Source: Paramylibacter kogurei
GTDB taxonomy: Bacteria; Pseudomonadota; Alphaproteobacteria; Rhodobacterales; Rhodobacteraceae
Assembly (NCBI RefSeq): GCF_002742285.1
Contig: NZ_MDGM01000007.1
Coordinates: forward strand, 1-64,000
Direction: 5' to 3'
Length of the DNA: 64,000 bases
Shown: in pieces, positions 8,476 through 18,031 of the stretch
How positions within the stretch are numbered: the first letter of the stretch is position 1
How the letters are laid out: every line of letters begins with the position of its first letter
Translations under genes and position numbers: made by a program
Notes under the pieces: model-generated
What the model was told of the DNA's origin: nothing
The model's input: the letters and a program-made list of their open reading frames with translations, nothing else
The model's database searches: none

Positions 8476-9306
8476 CTAGCGCCCTGCCCAAATCGAAAGC
8501 GCAATACCGCCCAAAACCAATACTGACGCTACGGCAAATTGAATTGTGAACGGCTCGGATAAAAACACCATGCCGCCCAGCATCGCAATGATTGGCACGC
8601 TCAGCTGTGCAACCGCTGCAGTAATTGTTGTAATTTGAGGCAACACCGAAAACCACAACAGATAACCAAGCCCTGAAAAAATCGCACCTGACAGGATCGC
8701 CAAAAAAACCCCATAGGGTGTGATCAATTCACCAGCGCTAAACATCCAAACCACAAGAGCGATAGGAATTGTAAACAGAAAGCTTTGCGCAGCAGCCAGA
8801 TGTGCATTTCCCGCCCGTTGACCAACCAGCGTGTAAACACCCCATCCAAACGCCGCAAGCAACATGAAAAACGCGCCAAGCGGATCAATCACACTATTGG
8901 ACGGGTTCAACAAATAGGCCAAACCGATAAAACCGATAAAGGCACCCAGCCATTGCAACGGCATCGGGGTTTTGCCCAAAATCGCAGCGCCGATAAACAT
9001 GGTGAGCTGCACACCGCCAAATAGCAACAACGCCCCCAGTCCCGCATCAAGCGTCACATAGGCAAAAGAAAAACCAAGCGCATAGAGCGCCAACCCGAAC
9101 ACCGAAAGAATATTGGGGCGAAAGCTATGGCGCCCAACCTGTCCGCGCAGCGCCAAAATTCCCCACAAAATTCCAGCACCCGCAATTAGGCGGATCAAAG
9201 CAAAGCTAAACGGACCAATCTGTGGTTCCACAAGTGCCAATCGATTCAAAACAGAATTCGCGGCAAAAGCAATCATGGTAATGGAAATTAGGAAAAAAAT
9301 GCGCAT
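8476..9306 (-). CDS. EamA/DMT-family inner-membrane exporter
   Basis: The product (276 residues) is a drug/metabolite transporter with two EamA repeats and about ten hydrophobic segments. Typical features are FAANSVLNRLAL in helix 1 and the late GGMVFLSEPFTIQFAVASVLVLGG, which is the end of the second repeat. I use the ATG at 9306 (MRIFFLIS), which has an AGG 7 nt upstream. The longer frame opens with TTG at 9324 and has no ribosome site. The transported metabolite cannot be read from the sequence. A second, different EamA protein lies at 46815. Confidence 0.88.
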   Translation of the reverse strand: MRIFFLISITMIAFAANSVLNRLALVEPQIGPFSFALIRLIAGAGILWGILALRGQVGRHSFRPNILSVFGLALYALGFSFAYVTLDAGLGALLLFGGVQLTMFIGAAILGKTPMPLQWLGAFIGFIGLAYLLNPSNSVIDPLGAFFMLLAAFGWGVYTLVGQRAGNAHLAAAQSFLFTIPIALVVWMFSAGELITPYGVFLAILSGAIFSGLGYLLWFSVLPQITTITAAVAQLSVPIIAMLGGMVFLSEPFTIQFAVASVLVLGGIALSIWAGR

Positions 9307-9322
9307 GGCTTGCCTGTGGTTC

Positions 9323-9340
9323 AAGCAAGGCTACTTGCTT
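9323..9340. repeat. Perfect 7-bp inverted repeat upstream of the EamA gene
   Basis: AAGCAAG (9323-9329), the spacer GCTA and CTTGCTT (9334-9340) could form a small hairpin in the leader of the EamA transcript or serve as a protein site. Confidence 0.35.
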
Positions 9341-9456
9341 CTGGGATAGGTAACTTTGTTATTCTCAATTGCGATATACCCTTGTTTTTCCAATGCGGAA
9401 ATCACTTTGTCGGGAACAACGACGCGTTGCGCATTTTCAGGATACGTATATGCCAT
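9331..9456 (-). CDS. Possible 41-residue small ORF (weak)
   Basis: An open frame begins MAYTYPENAQRVVVPDK and ends KVTYPRSK. It has a protein-like composition and lies in the 290-bp gap between groEL and the EamA gene. Against it, the ATG directly abuts the T-run of the groEL terminator, so no ribosome site exists on a groESL transcript. It would have to be leaderless or a decayed remnant. No family is recognised. Confidence 0.27.
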   Translation of the reverse strand: MAYTYPENAQRVVVPDKVISALEKQGYIAIENNKVTYPRSK

Positions 9457-9485
9457 AAAAAAGGGCCGCCAAACGGCGACCCTTT
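9457..9485 (-). terminator. Rho-independent terminator of groESL
   Basis: On the minus strand GGGTCGCC pairs with GGCGGCCC (one U-G pair) around a GTTT loop and is followed by six T. It lies about 112 bp after the groEL stop. Confidence 0.85.
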
Positions 9486-9499
9486 GTAATTAGTAAGTT

Positions 9500-9595
9500 G
9501 GCAAAAGCCGACAGTTGTAAATCGTTTTAACCCCGATAGGGCCAAAGCCGACGATGCAGATCGTTTTGGCGCTAAAGCCAGCGCCAAAGCCGACT
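9500..9595 (-). repeat. Three degenerate GTCGGCTTTGGC repeats in the groEL 3' UTR
   Basis: On the groEL mRNA strand the motif GTCGGCTTT(T/G)GC occurs three times. The last two copies are each preceded by AAAACGAT(T/C)T and lie about 40 bp apart. They sit between the groEL stop codon and its terminator. Confidence 0.55.
9565..9588 (-). other. 9-bp hairpin just after the groEL stop
   Basis: TTTGGCGCT and AGCGCCAAA pair perfectly around a 6-nt loop, starting 9 nt past the TAG. There is no T-run, so it is more likely an mRNA-stabilising element than a terminator. Confidence 0.55.
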
Positions 9596-9596
9596 T

Positions 9597-11255
<1,659 letters not shown>

Positions 11256-11282
11256 CTAAATTCGTGTGATAATTTAACGGGA

Positions 11283-11567
11283 TTAAAGAATGCCGAAAAT
11301 GTCGGATTCTTTCATCATCAACAGCTCTTCGCCGTTGAGGGTCACTTCTGTGCCGTTCCATTTGCCGAACAATACTTTGTCGCCAACTTTTACAGCCATC
11401 GGGATCAAATCACCGTTTTCTTTGCGCAGGCCTTCGCCAACTGCAATGATTTCGCCTTCAGCAGGTTTTTCTTTTGCTGATTCTGGGATGATCAGACCGC
11501 CAGCGGTTTTTTCTTCGCCTTCAAGACGACGAACCAGAACACGGTCGTGCAAAGGTGTAAATGCCAT
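11283..11567 (-). CDS. groES: 10-kDa co-chaperonin GroES
   Basis: GroES (94 residues) is the heptameric lid of the GroEL chamber. The sequence begins [16 protein letters not shown], the conserved N-terminal strand. It includes the mobile loop region [19 protein letters not shown] with the GGLIIP contact motif, and ends SDIFGIL. It is the promoter-proximal gene of the groESL operon. Its start is about 45 bp from the CIRCE element, and a GGAGCA ribosome site precedes the ATG. Confidence 0.98.
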   Translation of the reverse strand: MAFTPLHDRVLVRRLEGEEKTAGGLIIPESAKEKPAEGEIIAVGEGLRKENGDLIPMAVKVGDKVLFGKWNGTEVTLNGEELLMMKESDIFGIL

Positions 11568-11611
11568 TCGGATTGCTCCTTAGAATGAATTCGGGTGGCT
11601 CCTCTCGAATG

Positions 11612-11638
11612 TTAGCACTCGCCACCGTTGAGTGATAA
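11612..11638. promoter_or_regulatory. CIRCE operator (HrcA binding site)
   Basis: TTAGCACTC, 9 nt, GAGTGATAA: this matches the consensus TTAGCACTC-N9-GAGTGCTAA with one mismatch. It lies between the groES start and the likely promoter, so HrcA repression of groESL is expected. No hrcA gene is in the window. Confidence 0.93.
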
Positions 11639-11646
11639 CAGCGGGA

Positions 11647-11674
11647 AACTTAGGGATATTCGCACCCGAGTCAA
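11647..11674 (-). promoter_or_regulatory. Likely groESL promoter
   Basis: On the minus strand TTGACT (11674-11669) and TAAGTT (11652-11647) are spaced by 16 nt. The start point would fall at the edge of the CIRCE element. The CTTG just at the -35 also partly fits the alphaproteobacterial RpoH pattern, so the sigma factor is uncertain. Confidence 0.5.
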
Positions 11675-11742
11675 GTGTCGTTTAAAATGATTTTTCTCAA
11701 CAGGCATAGCCATTTTAGAAATGACCTGCTAACTCAGCCCCC

Positions 11743-12627
11743 ATGATCCAAATTATCGAAAAACTTTCCGATGTTTCAGACCAATATGATGCAGTGTTCT
11801 GCGATCTTTGGGGCTGTTTGCACAACGGGATAACGCCCTTTCCCGCCGCCGTAAAGGCGTTAGAGGAATTTCGTGATGCGGGTAAAACCGTAATCTTGTT
11901 AACCAATTCACCGCGTCTTGGTTCATCTGTGGTGACACAGCTTGATGAAATGGGTGTCGCACCTGATTTATATCACGCTGTTGTTGCAAGCGGGGATGCC
12001 GCACGCGCCGCGATGATGTCGGGTGCATTTGGGCAAAGGGTATATCATATCGGCCCTGCACGAGATGAAGGTTTTTTTACCGGTGTTGATGTCGAAGATT
12101 TTTATCAAGGCAGCGATGTTGTTCGCGTCCCTCTTGAAGATGCCGAAGGCATTGTTTGTACAGGCCTGTTTCACGATGAAACCGAAACGCCCGATGATTA
12201 TCGCGCGATATTGCTAAACGCCAAGAACCGTGGGTTGGCATTGCTTTGCGCAAACCCTGATATCATCGTTGATCGTGGCGAGGATCGGATTTATTGCGCG
12301 GGCGCATTGGCACAGCTTTATACCGAAATGGGTGGTGAATCACATTATTTTGGCAAACCACACCCGCCGATTTATGCGCTTGCCCAACAACGGTTAACGG
12401 ATATCACCGGACGGATTATCGACCCTAAACGTATTTTGTGTATCGGCGATGGGATCAACACCGACATTCGTGGTGCCTTGGGCGAAGACATGGATAGCCT
12501 GTTTATAACCGGTGGGCTGGCTGCATCCGATACTGCCACCACAGATCAACCCGATGCGCAAAAGCTGGAAAAATTTCTGACAGATGCGCAGTTATCCCCA
12601 ACCTATAGCATTGGATACTTGCGCTAG
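11743..12627 (+). CDS. TIGR01459-family HAD class IIA hydrolase
   Basis: The product (294 residues) is a haloacid dehalogenase-type phosphatase, of the group found in Rhodobacterales as TIGR01459. Motif I is FCDLWGCLHNG near residue 20, with the nucleophile Asp. The usual second Asp (D+2) is Trp, as in other members of this group. LLTNSPR is motif II, FGKPHPPIY carries the motif III Lys, and CIGDGINTDIRGA is motif IV. A cap domain lies between motifs II and III, as in NagD-like enzymes. The substrate is unknown. It is 42 bp upstream of ribF on the same strand, so a link to flavin or nucleotide phosphate metabolism is possible but unproven. Confidence 0.85.
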   Translation: MIQIIEKLSDVSDQYDAVFCDLWGCLHNGITPFPAAVKALEEFRDAGKTVILLTNSPRLGSSVVTQLDEMGVAPDLYHAVVASGDAARAAMMSGAFGQRVYHIGPARDEGFFTGVDVEDFYQGSDVVRVPLEDAEGIVCTGLFHDETETPDDYRAILLNAKNRGLALLCANPDIIVDRGEDRIYCAGALAQLYTEMGGESHYFGKPHPPIYALAQQRLTDITGRIIDPKRILCIGDGINTDIRGALGEDMDSLFITGGLAASDTATTDQPDAQKLEKFLTDAQLSPTYSIGYLR

Positions 12628-12669
12628 CGCGGGTCATGTGCAAATCAATGCACAAATAGGACAGAATAA

Positions 12670-13620
12670 ATGCGTATCATCCAAGACTACACTTTCGTTG
12701 AGCCCGAAAACAAAGGTGCCGCCGTTGCCATTGGCAATTTTGACGGTGTGCATTTGGGGCATCAGGCTGTGGTTGATATCGCACGTGACATCGCACAAAA
12801 AGATGGCTGTCCGTTGGGGGTTTTAACATTCGAACCCCACCCACGTGAATTTTTTGCACCAGACGCACCACCATTTCGTTTGATGAGCGCCGAGGCAAAG
12901 GCCAGTCAACTTTCAAAAATCGGCGTTGATATATTGTATCAACTTGCGTTCAACACGGTTTTATCCGCCCTCACCGCGGAAGAATTCGCACGTGATGTCA
13001 TCAAGGATGGCCTTGGCCTCGCCCATGTGGTGGTTGGTGCTGATTTTTGCTTTGGCAAGGATCGTTCGGGCAATGCACAGGATTTGGTGGCGTTTGGTGA
13101 AAAATACGGCTTTGGCGTGACCATTGCCGAGTTGTTATCAGATCAGGACGAAGTCTTTTCATCCACTGCAATCCGCGAAGCATTGACCGATGGTCGCCCC
13201 GAAGATGCCGCAAAAATGCTGGGCCATTGGCATCGTATTGAAAGCGAAGTCATTCACGGCGAACAGCGTGGGCGCGAGCTTGGCTTTCCTACCGCCAATC
13301 TGTCCATTGATGGGCTTCACCCGCCAAAATATGGGGTTTATGCCACCGTTGTCGATATTTTGGATGGACCAAGCAAGGGGCGATATTATGGCGCGGCGTC
13401 CATTGGTGAGCGCCCAACATTTGGCGTATACAAAGCCAATCTAGAAGTTTTCATTTTCGATTTTTCCGCCGATATATATGGCTCTAGCCTTTCGGTCGCT
13501 TTGGTTGATTATCAGCGTCCAGAATTGAAATTTGATGATCTGGATGCATTGATCAAACAAATGGATGAAGATTGCGCACAAGCACGCGATACATTGCACA
13601 CCATGTATGCAGATCACTGA
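12670..13620 (+). CDS. ribF: Bifunctional riboflavin kinase / FAD synthetase
   Basis: RibF (316 residues) phosphorylates riboflavin to FMN and adenylates FMN to FAD. The N-terminal nucleotidyltransferase domain has AIGNFDGVHLGHQ (the HxGH-type motif) and FSSTAIREAL. The C-terminal flavokinase domain has GRELGFPTANLS and PKYGVYAT. AGGACAG before the ATG at 12670 is a fair ribosome site. The 3' end overlaps the convergent DUF2161 gene by 7 bp. No FMN riboswitch-like leader is seen upstream. Confidence 0.97.
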   Translation: MRIIQDYTFVEPENKGAAVAIGNFDGVHLGHQAVVDIARDIAQKDGCPLGVLTFEPHPREFFAPDAPPFRLMSAEAKASQLSKIGVDILYQLAFNTVLSALTAEEFARDVIKDGLGLAHVVVGADFCFGKDRSGNAQDLVAFGEKYGFGVTIAELLSDQDEVFSSTAIREALTDGRPEDAAKMLGHWHRIESEVIHGEQRGRELGFPTANLSIDGLHPPKYGVYATVVDILDGPSKGRYYGAASIGERPTFGVYKANLEVFIFDFSADIYGSSLSVALVDYQRPELKFDDLDALIKQMDEDCAQARDTLHTMYADH

Positions 13621-14300
13621 GCCTTTGTGTTAAATTTTTCAATCGCTGCTGCATATTCAACCAATGCCGCCTGCCCCGCATCAGTTAAATCATACACCCC
13701 GCGTTCAACGCGAAAAAACCAACCGTAATAGTTTGCCTGCAATATTGACGGCACCTTGGGTGCGTTCAATGCATTGCGCATATCTTTTGGTCGTGATGGG
13801 CCCGCATTTCCCAAAAATTGCGCAACGCGCAAGGCATCTTGGCGATAGGCAGTCATAATTTTGCGCCCCACCTGCCCGCCCGTATTTTGATCGCCGATAC
13901 GCGCATGAAATTCCTTTAACAACGCCGATGTGCGTTTTTTGAATTTTCGCGGGCGATATGGTGCGGGATCCGTATGAATTTGAACAAACCCATCAGTAAG
14001 GCGCACCGAAATTAACCCAAGCCCCAAACGGCGGCACAGCTTGGTTGCATCCTTCACCGCAGATAACCATCGCGCACCTTTGCCGACGGGACAGGCAACA
14101 TAAACGGTGTCACTAATCCCTTGGCGATCCACCCCTTGCAACAATAATGCCAGTGAAAGCGACAGTTTCAGTTCGACAATAACGGGTGGTTCATCATCGC
14201 GTATCGCTACGATATCACACCCCTTGACCTCTGCCTTTACTGTGTAACCCTGATCCTCCAAAAACTCTTTGATCGGAGAATAAAGCGCGGTTTCTTTCAT
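13614..14300 (-). CDS. DUF2161 family protein, PD-(D/E)XK nuclease-like
   Basis: The product (228 residues) has an N-terminal domain with a pattern like PD-(D/E)XK phosphodiesterases: GCDIVAIRDDEPPVIVELKLS, where the Asp and the ExK pair would bind metal. The C-terminal half is basic, then resembles a winged helix (PKDMRNALNAPKVPSILQANYYGWFFRVERGVYDLTDAG). It may act on DNA, but no substrate can be named. The gene is divergent from the YcgN-like gene (43 bp between starts) and convergent with ribF. Confidence 0.78.
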   Translation of the reverse strand: MKETALYSPIKEFLEDQGYTVKAEVKGCDIVAIRDDEPPVIVELKLSLSLALLLQGVDRQGISDTVYVACPVGKGARWLSAVKDATKLCRRLGLGLISVRLTDGFVQIHTDPAPYRPRKFKKRTSALLKEFHARIGDQNTGGQVGRKIMTAYRQDALRVAQFLGNAGPSRPKDMRNALNAPKVPSILQANYYGWFFRVERGVYDLTDAGQAALVEYAAAIEKFNTKAQ

Positions 14301-14342
14301 CTTTTGCTTTCAATTCGTCAATTTTCGCGCCAAGTAGAACCG

Positions 14343-14813
14343 ATGAGCAACGCGAAAACAACACCAGACTTGCGCCCAAAATTTTGGGAACGCTTTGACC
14401 TTGCGGATTTAACCAAACCCGAATGGGAAGCATTATGCGACGGTTGCGGTAAATGCTGTGTGATCAAGCTGGAAGACGACGACACTGGCGAATTGCATTA
14501 CACCGATGTCGCCTGTCGGTTATTCGATGTGGATACCTGCCGTTGCGGGAATTACGCATTGCGTAAACAAATGGTTTCTGGCTGTGTCGTGCTGACCCCT
14601 GAAAACATTGATCGCAATGGTTATTGGATGCCAAGCACCTGTGCCTATCGTTTACTAAACGAAGGTGACACTTTGCCAGACTGGCACCCGTTGATCACTG
14701 GAACACAACAAAGCGTTATAGATGCAAATATCAGTGTGGCGGGCAAGCTCGTTTCAGAATTTGATGTCGACGAGGATGATCTGGAAGATCACGTGATAGA
14801 AGGGTTTCAATAA
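14343..14813 (+). CDS. YcgN/UPF0260 family cysteine-cluster protein
   Basis: The product (156 residues) belongs to the UPF0260/YcgN group. The hallmark CDGCGKCCVIKLEDDDTGE is near residue 37, followed by YTDVACRLFDVDTCRCGNY and PSTCAYRLL. The many conserved cysteines suggest binding of zinc or an Fe-S centre, though no biochemical role is established. The ATG at 14343 (MSNAKTTP) is chosen; the longer frame lacks homology-like sequence. Its stop overlaps the start of the threonine aldolase gene (TAATG), so the two are coupled. Confidence 0.87.
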   Translation: MSNAKTTPDLRPKFWERFDLADLTKPEWEALCDGCGKCCVIKLEDDDTGELHYTDVACRLFDVDTCRCGNYALRKQMVSGCVVLTPENIDRNGYWMPSTCAYRLLNEGDTLPDWHPLITGTQQSVIDANISVAGKLVSEFDVDEDDLEDHVIEGFQ

Positions 14814-15865
14814 TGTTTTTTGCATCCGACAATGGTGGCCCTGCCGCACCACAAATCATTGACGCAATCGCCGCTGCAAACACAGGTTATGCCAGCGCGT
14901 ATGGCAATGATGATTTGATGGAAAGCGTCACTCAAAAAATTCGAACAATGTTCGAAGCCCCAGAGGCAAAGGTTTATTTGGTTGCCACGGGAACGGCGGC
15001 GAATGCGCTTGGATTGGCCACCCTTACCCAACCATGGCAAACGATATATTGCCACCGCGTGGCCCATATCGAAGAAGACGAATGTGGCGCACCTGAATTT
15101 TATACCAATGGCGCCAAATTGGGTTTGGTGAATGGTGTCGATGGGCGCATGGATCCCGCCGCATTGGAATCTGCAATCAATTACACCGCACGCGCTGGGG
15201 TTCACAACGTGCAAAAAGGGCCACTGTCGATTACCAATACCACTGAAACAGGCACGGTTTACACGCTGGATCATATCCGTGCATTGACCAAAATTGCCAA
15301 ATCCGCAGGGATTCCCGTGCATATGGATGGGGCCCGATTTGCCAATGCGCTGGTTTCACTGGGCTGTACCCCCGCCGAAATGACATGGAAATCTGGAATT
15401 GATGTGCTGAGCTTTGGCGGGACAAAAAACGGCTGTATCGGGGTTGAGGCCGTCGTGTTGTTCAACCCCGATCTTGCGTGGGAATTTGAACTTCGCCGCA
15501 AACGCGGTGGGCATTTGTTTTCTAAACACCGCTATTTATCTGCACAGATGGATGCGTATCTGACCAATGACTTGTGGTTAAAACTGGCGACACAAGCCAA
15601 CGATATGAGTGCGTATTTGGCGCAAGAGATCGCCAATATTGATGGCACATCATTTGTTCACCCGACAGAGGCCAATATGATTTTCGCATCATGGGATCGC
15701 GCGGGACATCGCCGGGCGCAAAATGCGGGTGCCTATTATTATTTCTGGCCGTCGGATCATTCACTGGATGGGGATGACGATGAAAAATTGGCCGCCCGAT
15801 TGGTGTGCAATTGGGCGACCACAAAAGATGACATTGATCAGTTAATTCATCACATCAAAGGTTAA
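14813..15865 (+). CDS. ltaE: Low-specificity L-threonine aldolase
   Basis: The product (350 residues) is a PLP-dependent enzyme of fold type I that cleaves L-threonine or allo-threonine to glycine and acetaldehyde. It begins FASDNGGPAAP, the family's N-terminal motif. It has TGTAANALGL, the His/Glu segment HRVAHIEEDECGAPEF and VHMDGARFANALV. The PLP Lys is K205 in SFGGTKNG. The length is normal. It is translated from an ATG overlapping the previous stop. The aldolase activity could extend to other beta-hydroxy amino acids. Confidence 0.92.
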   Translation: MFFASDNGGPAAPQIIDAIAAANTGYASAYGNDDLMESVTQKIRTMFEAPEAKVYLVATGTAANALGLATLTQPWQTIYCHRVAHIEEDECGAPEFYTNGAKLGLVNGVDGRMDPAALESAINYTARAGVHNVQKGPLSITNTTETGTVYTLDHIRALTKIAKSAGIPVHMDGARFANALVSLGCTPAEMTWKSGIDVLSFGGTKNGCIGVEAVVLFNPDLAWEFELRRKRGGHLFSKHRYLSAQMDAYLTNDLWLKLATQANDMSAYLAQEIANIDGTSFVHPTEANMIFASWDRAGHRRAQNAGAYYYFWPSDHSLDGDDDEKLAARLVCNWATTKDDIDQLIHHIKG

Positions 15866-15871
15866 TCGAGG

Positions 15872-16465
15872 TTATTTCCCCGCCAAATAATCATCCAGAT
15901 AGCTTAAGCGATCTTGTCCCCAAAACACTTGATCATCCACCAAATATGTTGGTGCGCCAAATACACCGCGTTGAACGGCCTCTTCTGTGTTGGATTCAAA
16001 AATTGTGGCGCCCGTTAACATGCCACTATCGGCCAATCCTTCGTCAAAACCATTTGCAGATAGACAGGCACGCACAACGTCGTCTTGGCTGATGTCTTTT
16101 TCTTCGGCCCAGCAGGCGCGCAATAAGCTTTGTACCAGTCCGCCAACATCGCCACCACCTGCTTCTTGGGCGGCGATAATTGCATAACATGATGGCGCTG
16201 GGTTTGTCGGCCAATGCGCCGGTTGAAAATTCATTTTCATATCCAGCTTTTTCGACACACGCACGAATTCTTGCATGCGATAATTTTTACGGCTTTCATG
16301 ACGCTGTGCGGGCGGTGTGCCACCAGTTTGTTCAAAAACGCTCATCAATGCCATCGGTTTATAGGTAATGGTTGCACCGTGTTTTTCTGCAATTTTTTCC
16401 AAGCCATCGCCTGCTAAATAGGCAAAAGGTGACAAGGTAAATGTGAAATAATCGATATGCGCCAT
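15872..16465 (-). CDS. DsbA-fold oxidoreductase / 2-hydroxychromene-2-carboxylate isomerase family
   Basis: The product (197 residues) has the thioredoxin-like DsbA fold of the HCCA isomerase/kappa-GST group. The N-terminus is IDYFTFTLSPFAYL, where the redox CxxC is replaced by a Ser-containing SPFAYL. This suggests a glutathione-dependent isomerase rather than a disulfide enzyme. FGAPTYLVDDQVFWGQDRL near the C-terminus has the cis-Pro and the FWGQDRL motif typical of the family. I take the ATG at 16465 (MAHIDYF); upstream codons in this frame lack a conserved look. The substrate is unknown. Confidence 0.85.
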   Translation of the reverse strand: MAHIDYFTFTLSPFAYLAGDGLEKIAEKHGATITYKPMALMSVFEQTGGTPPAQRHESRKNYRMQEFVRVSKKLDMKMNFQPAHWPTNPAPSCYAIIAAQEAGGGDVGGLVQSLLRACWAEEKDISQDDVVRACLSANGFDEGLADSGMLTGATIFESNTEEAVQRGVFGAPTYLVDDQVFWGQDRLSYLDDYLAGK

Positions 16466-16512
16466 GCTGGACTCCGTTTTTTGCATTCGTCGCACCGTAA
16501 CAAGCACCTTTG

Positions 16513-16531
16513 AACTAGGCAAAACCTAGTT
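16513..16531. promoter_or_regulatory. Perfect 7-bp inverted repeat between the DsbA-like gene and prs
   Basis: AACTAGG, the loop CAAAA and CCTAGTT lie in the 135-bp divergent intergenic region. This could be an operator acting on either gene, or a small hairpin. Confidence 0.4.
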
Positions 16532-16600
16532 TGAATGATATGCGACAGGCGACGTCACAAATGTGTCATCTTGCTGCTAAAAAACCTTGGGGAAACGAAC

Positions 16601-17617
16601 ATGGCGAGCCTTATTGATCCGAAACTGATCGCGGGGAATTCAAACAAAAAGCTGGCGAACGAAATTGCCAGACGAATGCCATTGCAAGACGGCAAACCAG
16701 TGTCATTGGTGGATACCCGCGTTGAACGATTTAACGACGGTGAGATTTTTGTTGAAGTATACGAAAACGTGCGCGGCGAAGACATGTTTTTGATCCAATC
16801 CACGTCTAATCCAGCGAATGATAACTTGATGGAATTGCTTATTATGGCCGACGCGTTGCGCCGTTCATCGGCCGCACGTATCACCGCCGTGATCCCCTAT
16901 TTTGGATACGCACGCCAAGATCGCCGCACCAAGGCGCGTACACCCATTTCCGCAAAATTGGTGGCGAACTTGATTGCGCGCGCCGGCATCGAACGTGTTT
17001 TGACGCTTGATTTGCACGCGGCACAAATTCAGGGCTTTTTCGATATTCCCGTGGATAATCTTTATGCCGCACCCGTTTTTGCGCTGGATGTTCAGCACCA
17101 CTTTGGTGATCTGTCCGATGTTACTGTGATTTCGCCTGATGTTGGCGGTGTGGCACGTGCACGTGAATTGGCCAAACGTATCGGTGCGCAATTGGCGATT
17201 GTTGACAAACGCCGCAACGCACCGGGTGAAGTTTCTGAAATGACAGTAATCGGTGATGTGACAGGACGAAAATGTATCATTGTCGATGACATATGCGATA
17301 CCGCAGGCACATTGTGCAAGGCCGCCGATACATTGTTAGAGGCAGGTGCCAGCGAAGTACATTCCTATATCACCCACGGCGTTTTATCTGGCCCTGCGAT
17401 TGAACGCATCACAAATTCCAGCATGAAACATCTGGTCATCACCGATTCCATCGAGCTAACTCCAGAAGCACGCAATTGCGAAAAAATCCGCGTTGTCCCG
17501 CTCGCGCCGATGTTATCCCAGGCGATCCTGAACATCGCGAACGGTACATCTGTGTCGTCACTGTTCGAAGAAGGTACGCTTGGTCCGATTTACGATCGGT
17601 ACTACCAAAACGGTTAA
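16601..17617 (+). CDS. prs: Ribose-phosphate pyrophosphokinase (PRPP synthase)
   Basis: Prs (338 residues) makes PRPP from ribose 5-phosphate and ATP for purine, pyrimidine, His, Trp and NAD synthesis. It has [14 protein letters not shown], the flexible-loop/ATP region [11 protein letters not shown], the [14 protein letters not shown] segment, and the PRPP loop [14 protein letters not shown]. The product is slightly longer than the usual 310-320 residues because of an N-terminal extension ([13 protein letters not shown]). The ATG at 16601 follows GGGGAAA; the longer frame starts in non-homologous sequence. It ends convergently, overlapping the H-type lectin gene by 4 bp. Confidence 0.97.
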   Translation: MASLIDPKLIAGNSNKKLANEIARRMPLQDGKPVSLVDTRVERFNDGEIFVEVYENVRGEDMFLIQSTSNPANDNLMELLIMADALRRSSAARITAVIPYFGYARQDRRTKARTPISAKLVANLIARAGIERVLTLDLHAAQIQGFFDIPVDNLYAAPVFALDVQHHFGDLSDVTVISPDVGGVARARELAKRIGAQLAIVDKRRNAPGEVSEMTVIGDVTGRKCIIVDDICDTAGTLCKAADTLLEAGASEVHSYITHGVLSGPAIERITNSSMKHLVITDSIELTPEARNCEKIRVVPLAPMLSQAILNIANGTSVSSLFEEGTLGPIYDRYYQNG

Positions 17618-17961
17618 ACGTCCCAATCAGCCTCGTCGCGCATTTCGCCAATCGCCATCCATGTGGCAGAGGCGCGCGCGATTTTGGTATCTGCCCAGGT
17701 GCGGATCAACAAAACAAATCCCGTTTCGGTGATACTACCGACTTGTAAATCCATGCGGTAATTGTGGTCGTGCTTAATATCGATCATTTTAAGGCTGGCG
17801 TGAACCGCGGGAATTGTTTTGAACGCATTTGAAAACTGAACTTTTACGAAACGTTCGCGCGTACCTTCGCCCGACCACATGGGGCCTTCGTCTTCGAAAT
17901 CCGAAAACAAATCGGCGACACCTTGATCAATTCCGACAATCGCTGAATTTAGTTTTTTCAT
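17614..17961 (-). CDS. H-type lectin domain protein
   Basis: The product (115 residues) looks like a single H-type lectin (H_lectin) domain. It has the strand pattern [27 protein letters not shown] followed by the W-containing end [27 protein letters not shown]. Eukaryotic relatives bind GalNAc-type sugars; bacterial ones are uncharacterised. There is no signal peptide. It lies just past the terminator of the F1 ATP synthase operon on the same strand and has its own AGGG ribosome site, so readthrough or a local promoter must supply expression. Confidence 0.75.
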   Translation of the reverse strand: MKKLNSAIVGIDQGVADLFSDFEDEGPMWSGEGTRERFVKVQFSNAFKTIPAVHASLKMIDIKHDHNYRMDLQVGSITETGFVLLIRTWADTKIARASATWMAIGEMRDEADWDV

Positions 17962-17984
17962 ATTTATTACCCTTGATCAGAGAC

Positions 17985-18013
17985 AAAAAAAGGGCCCACA
18001 AAGGAGCCCTTTT
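17985..18013 (-). terminator. Rho-independent terminator of the F1 ATP synthase operon
   Basis: On the minus strand GGGCTC pairs with GGGCCC (one U-G pair) around CTTTGT, followed by seven T. It lies about 20 bp after the atpC stop. The flanking A4 on the 5' side lets the hairpin extend. Confidence 0.85.
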
Positions 18014-18031
18014 ATCATTACTTTGTGAATA

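Noticed and set aside
9402-9587. 61-residue minus-strand frame downstream of groEL
   Set aside because: It runs through the groEL 3' UTR hairpin and terminator and its sequence is low-complexity from the degenerate repeats, so it is not a gene.
12600-12669. FMN riboswitch upstream of ribF
   Set aside because: The spacer before ribF is only 42 bp, too short for the RFN element, and none of its conserved blocks are visible.
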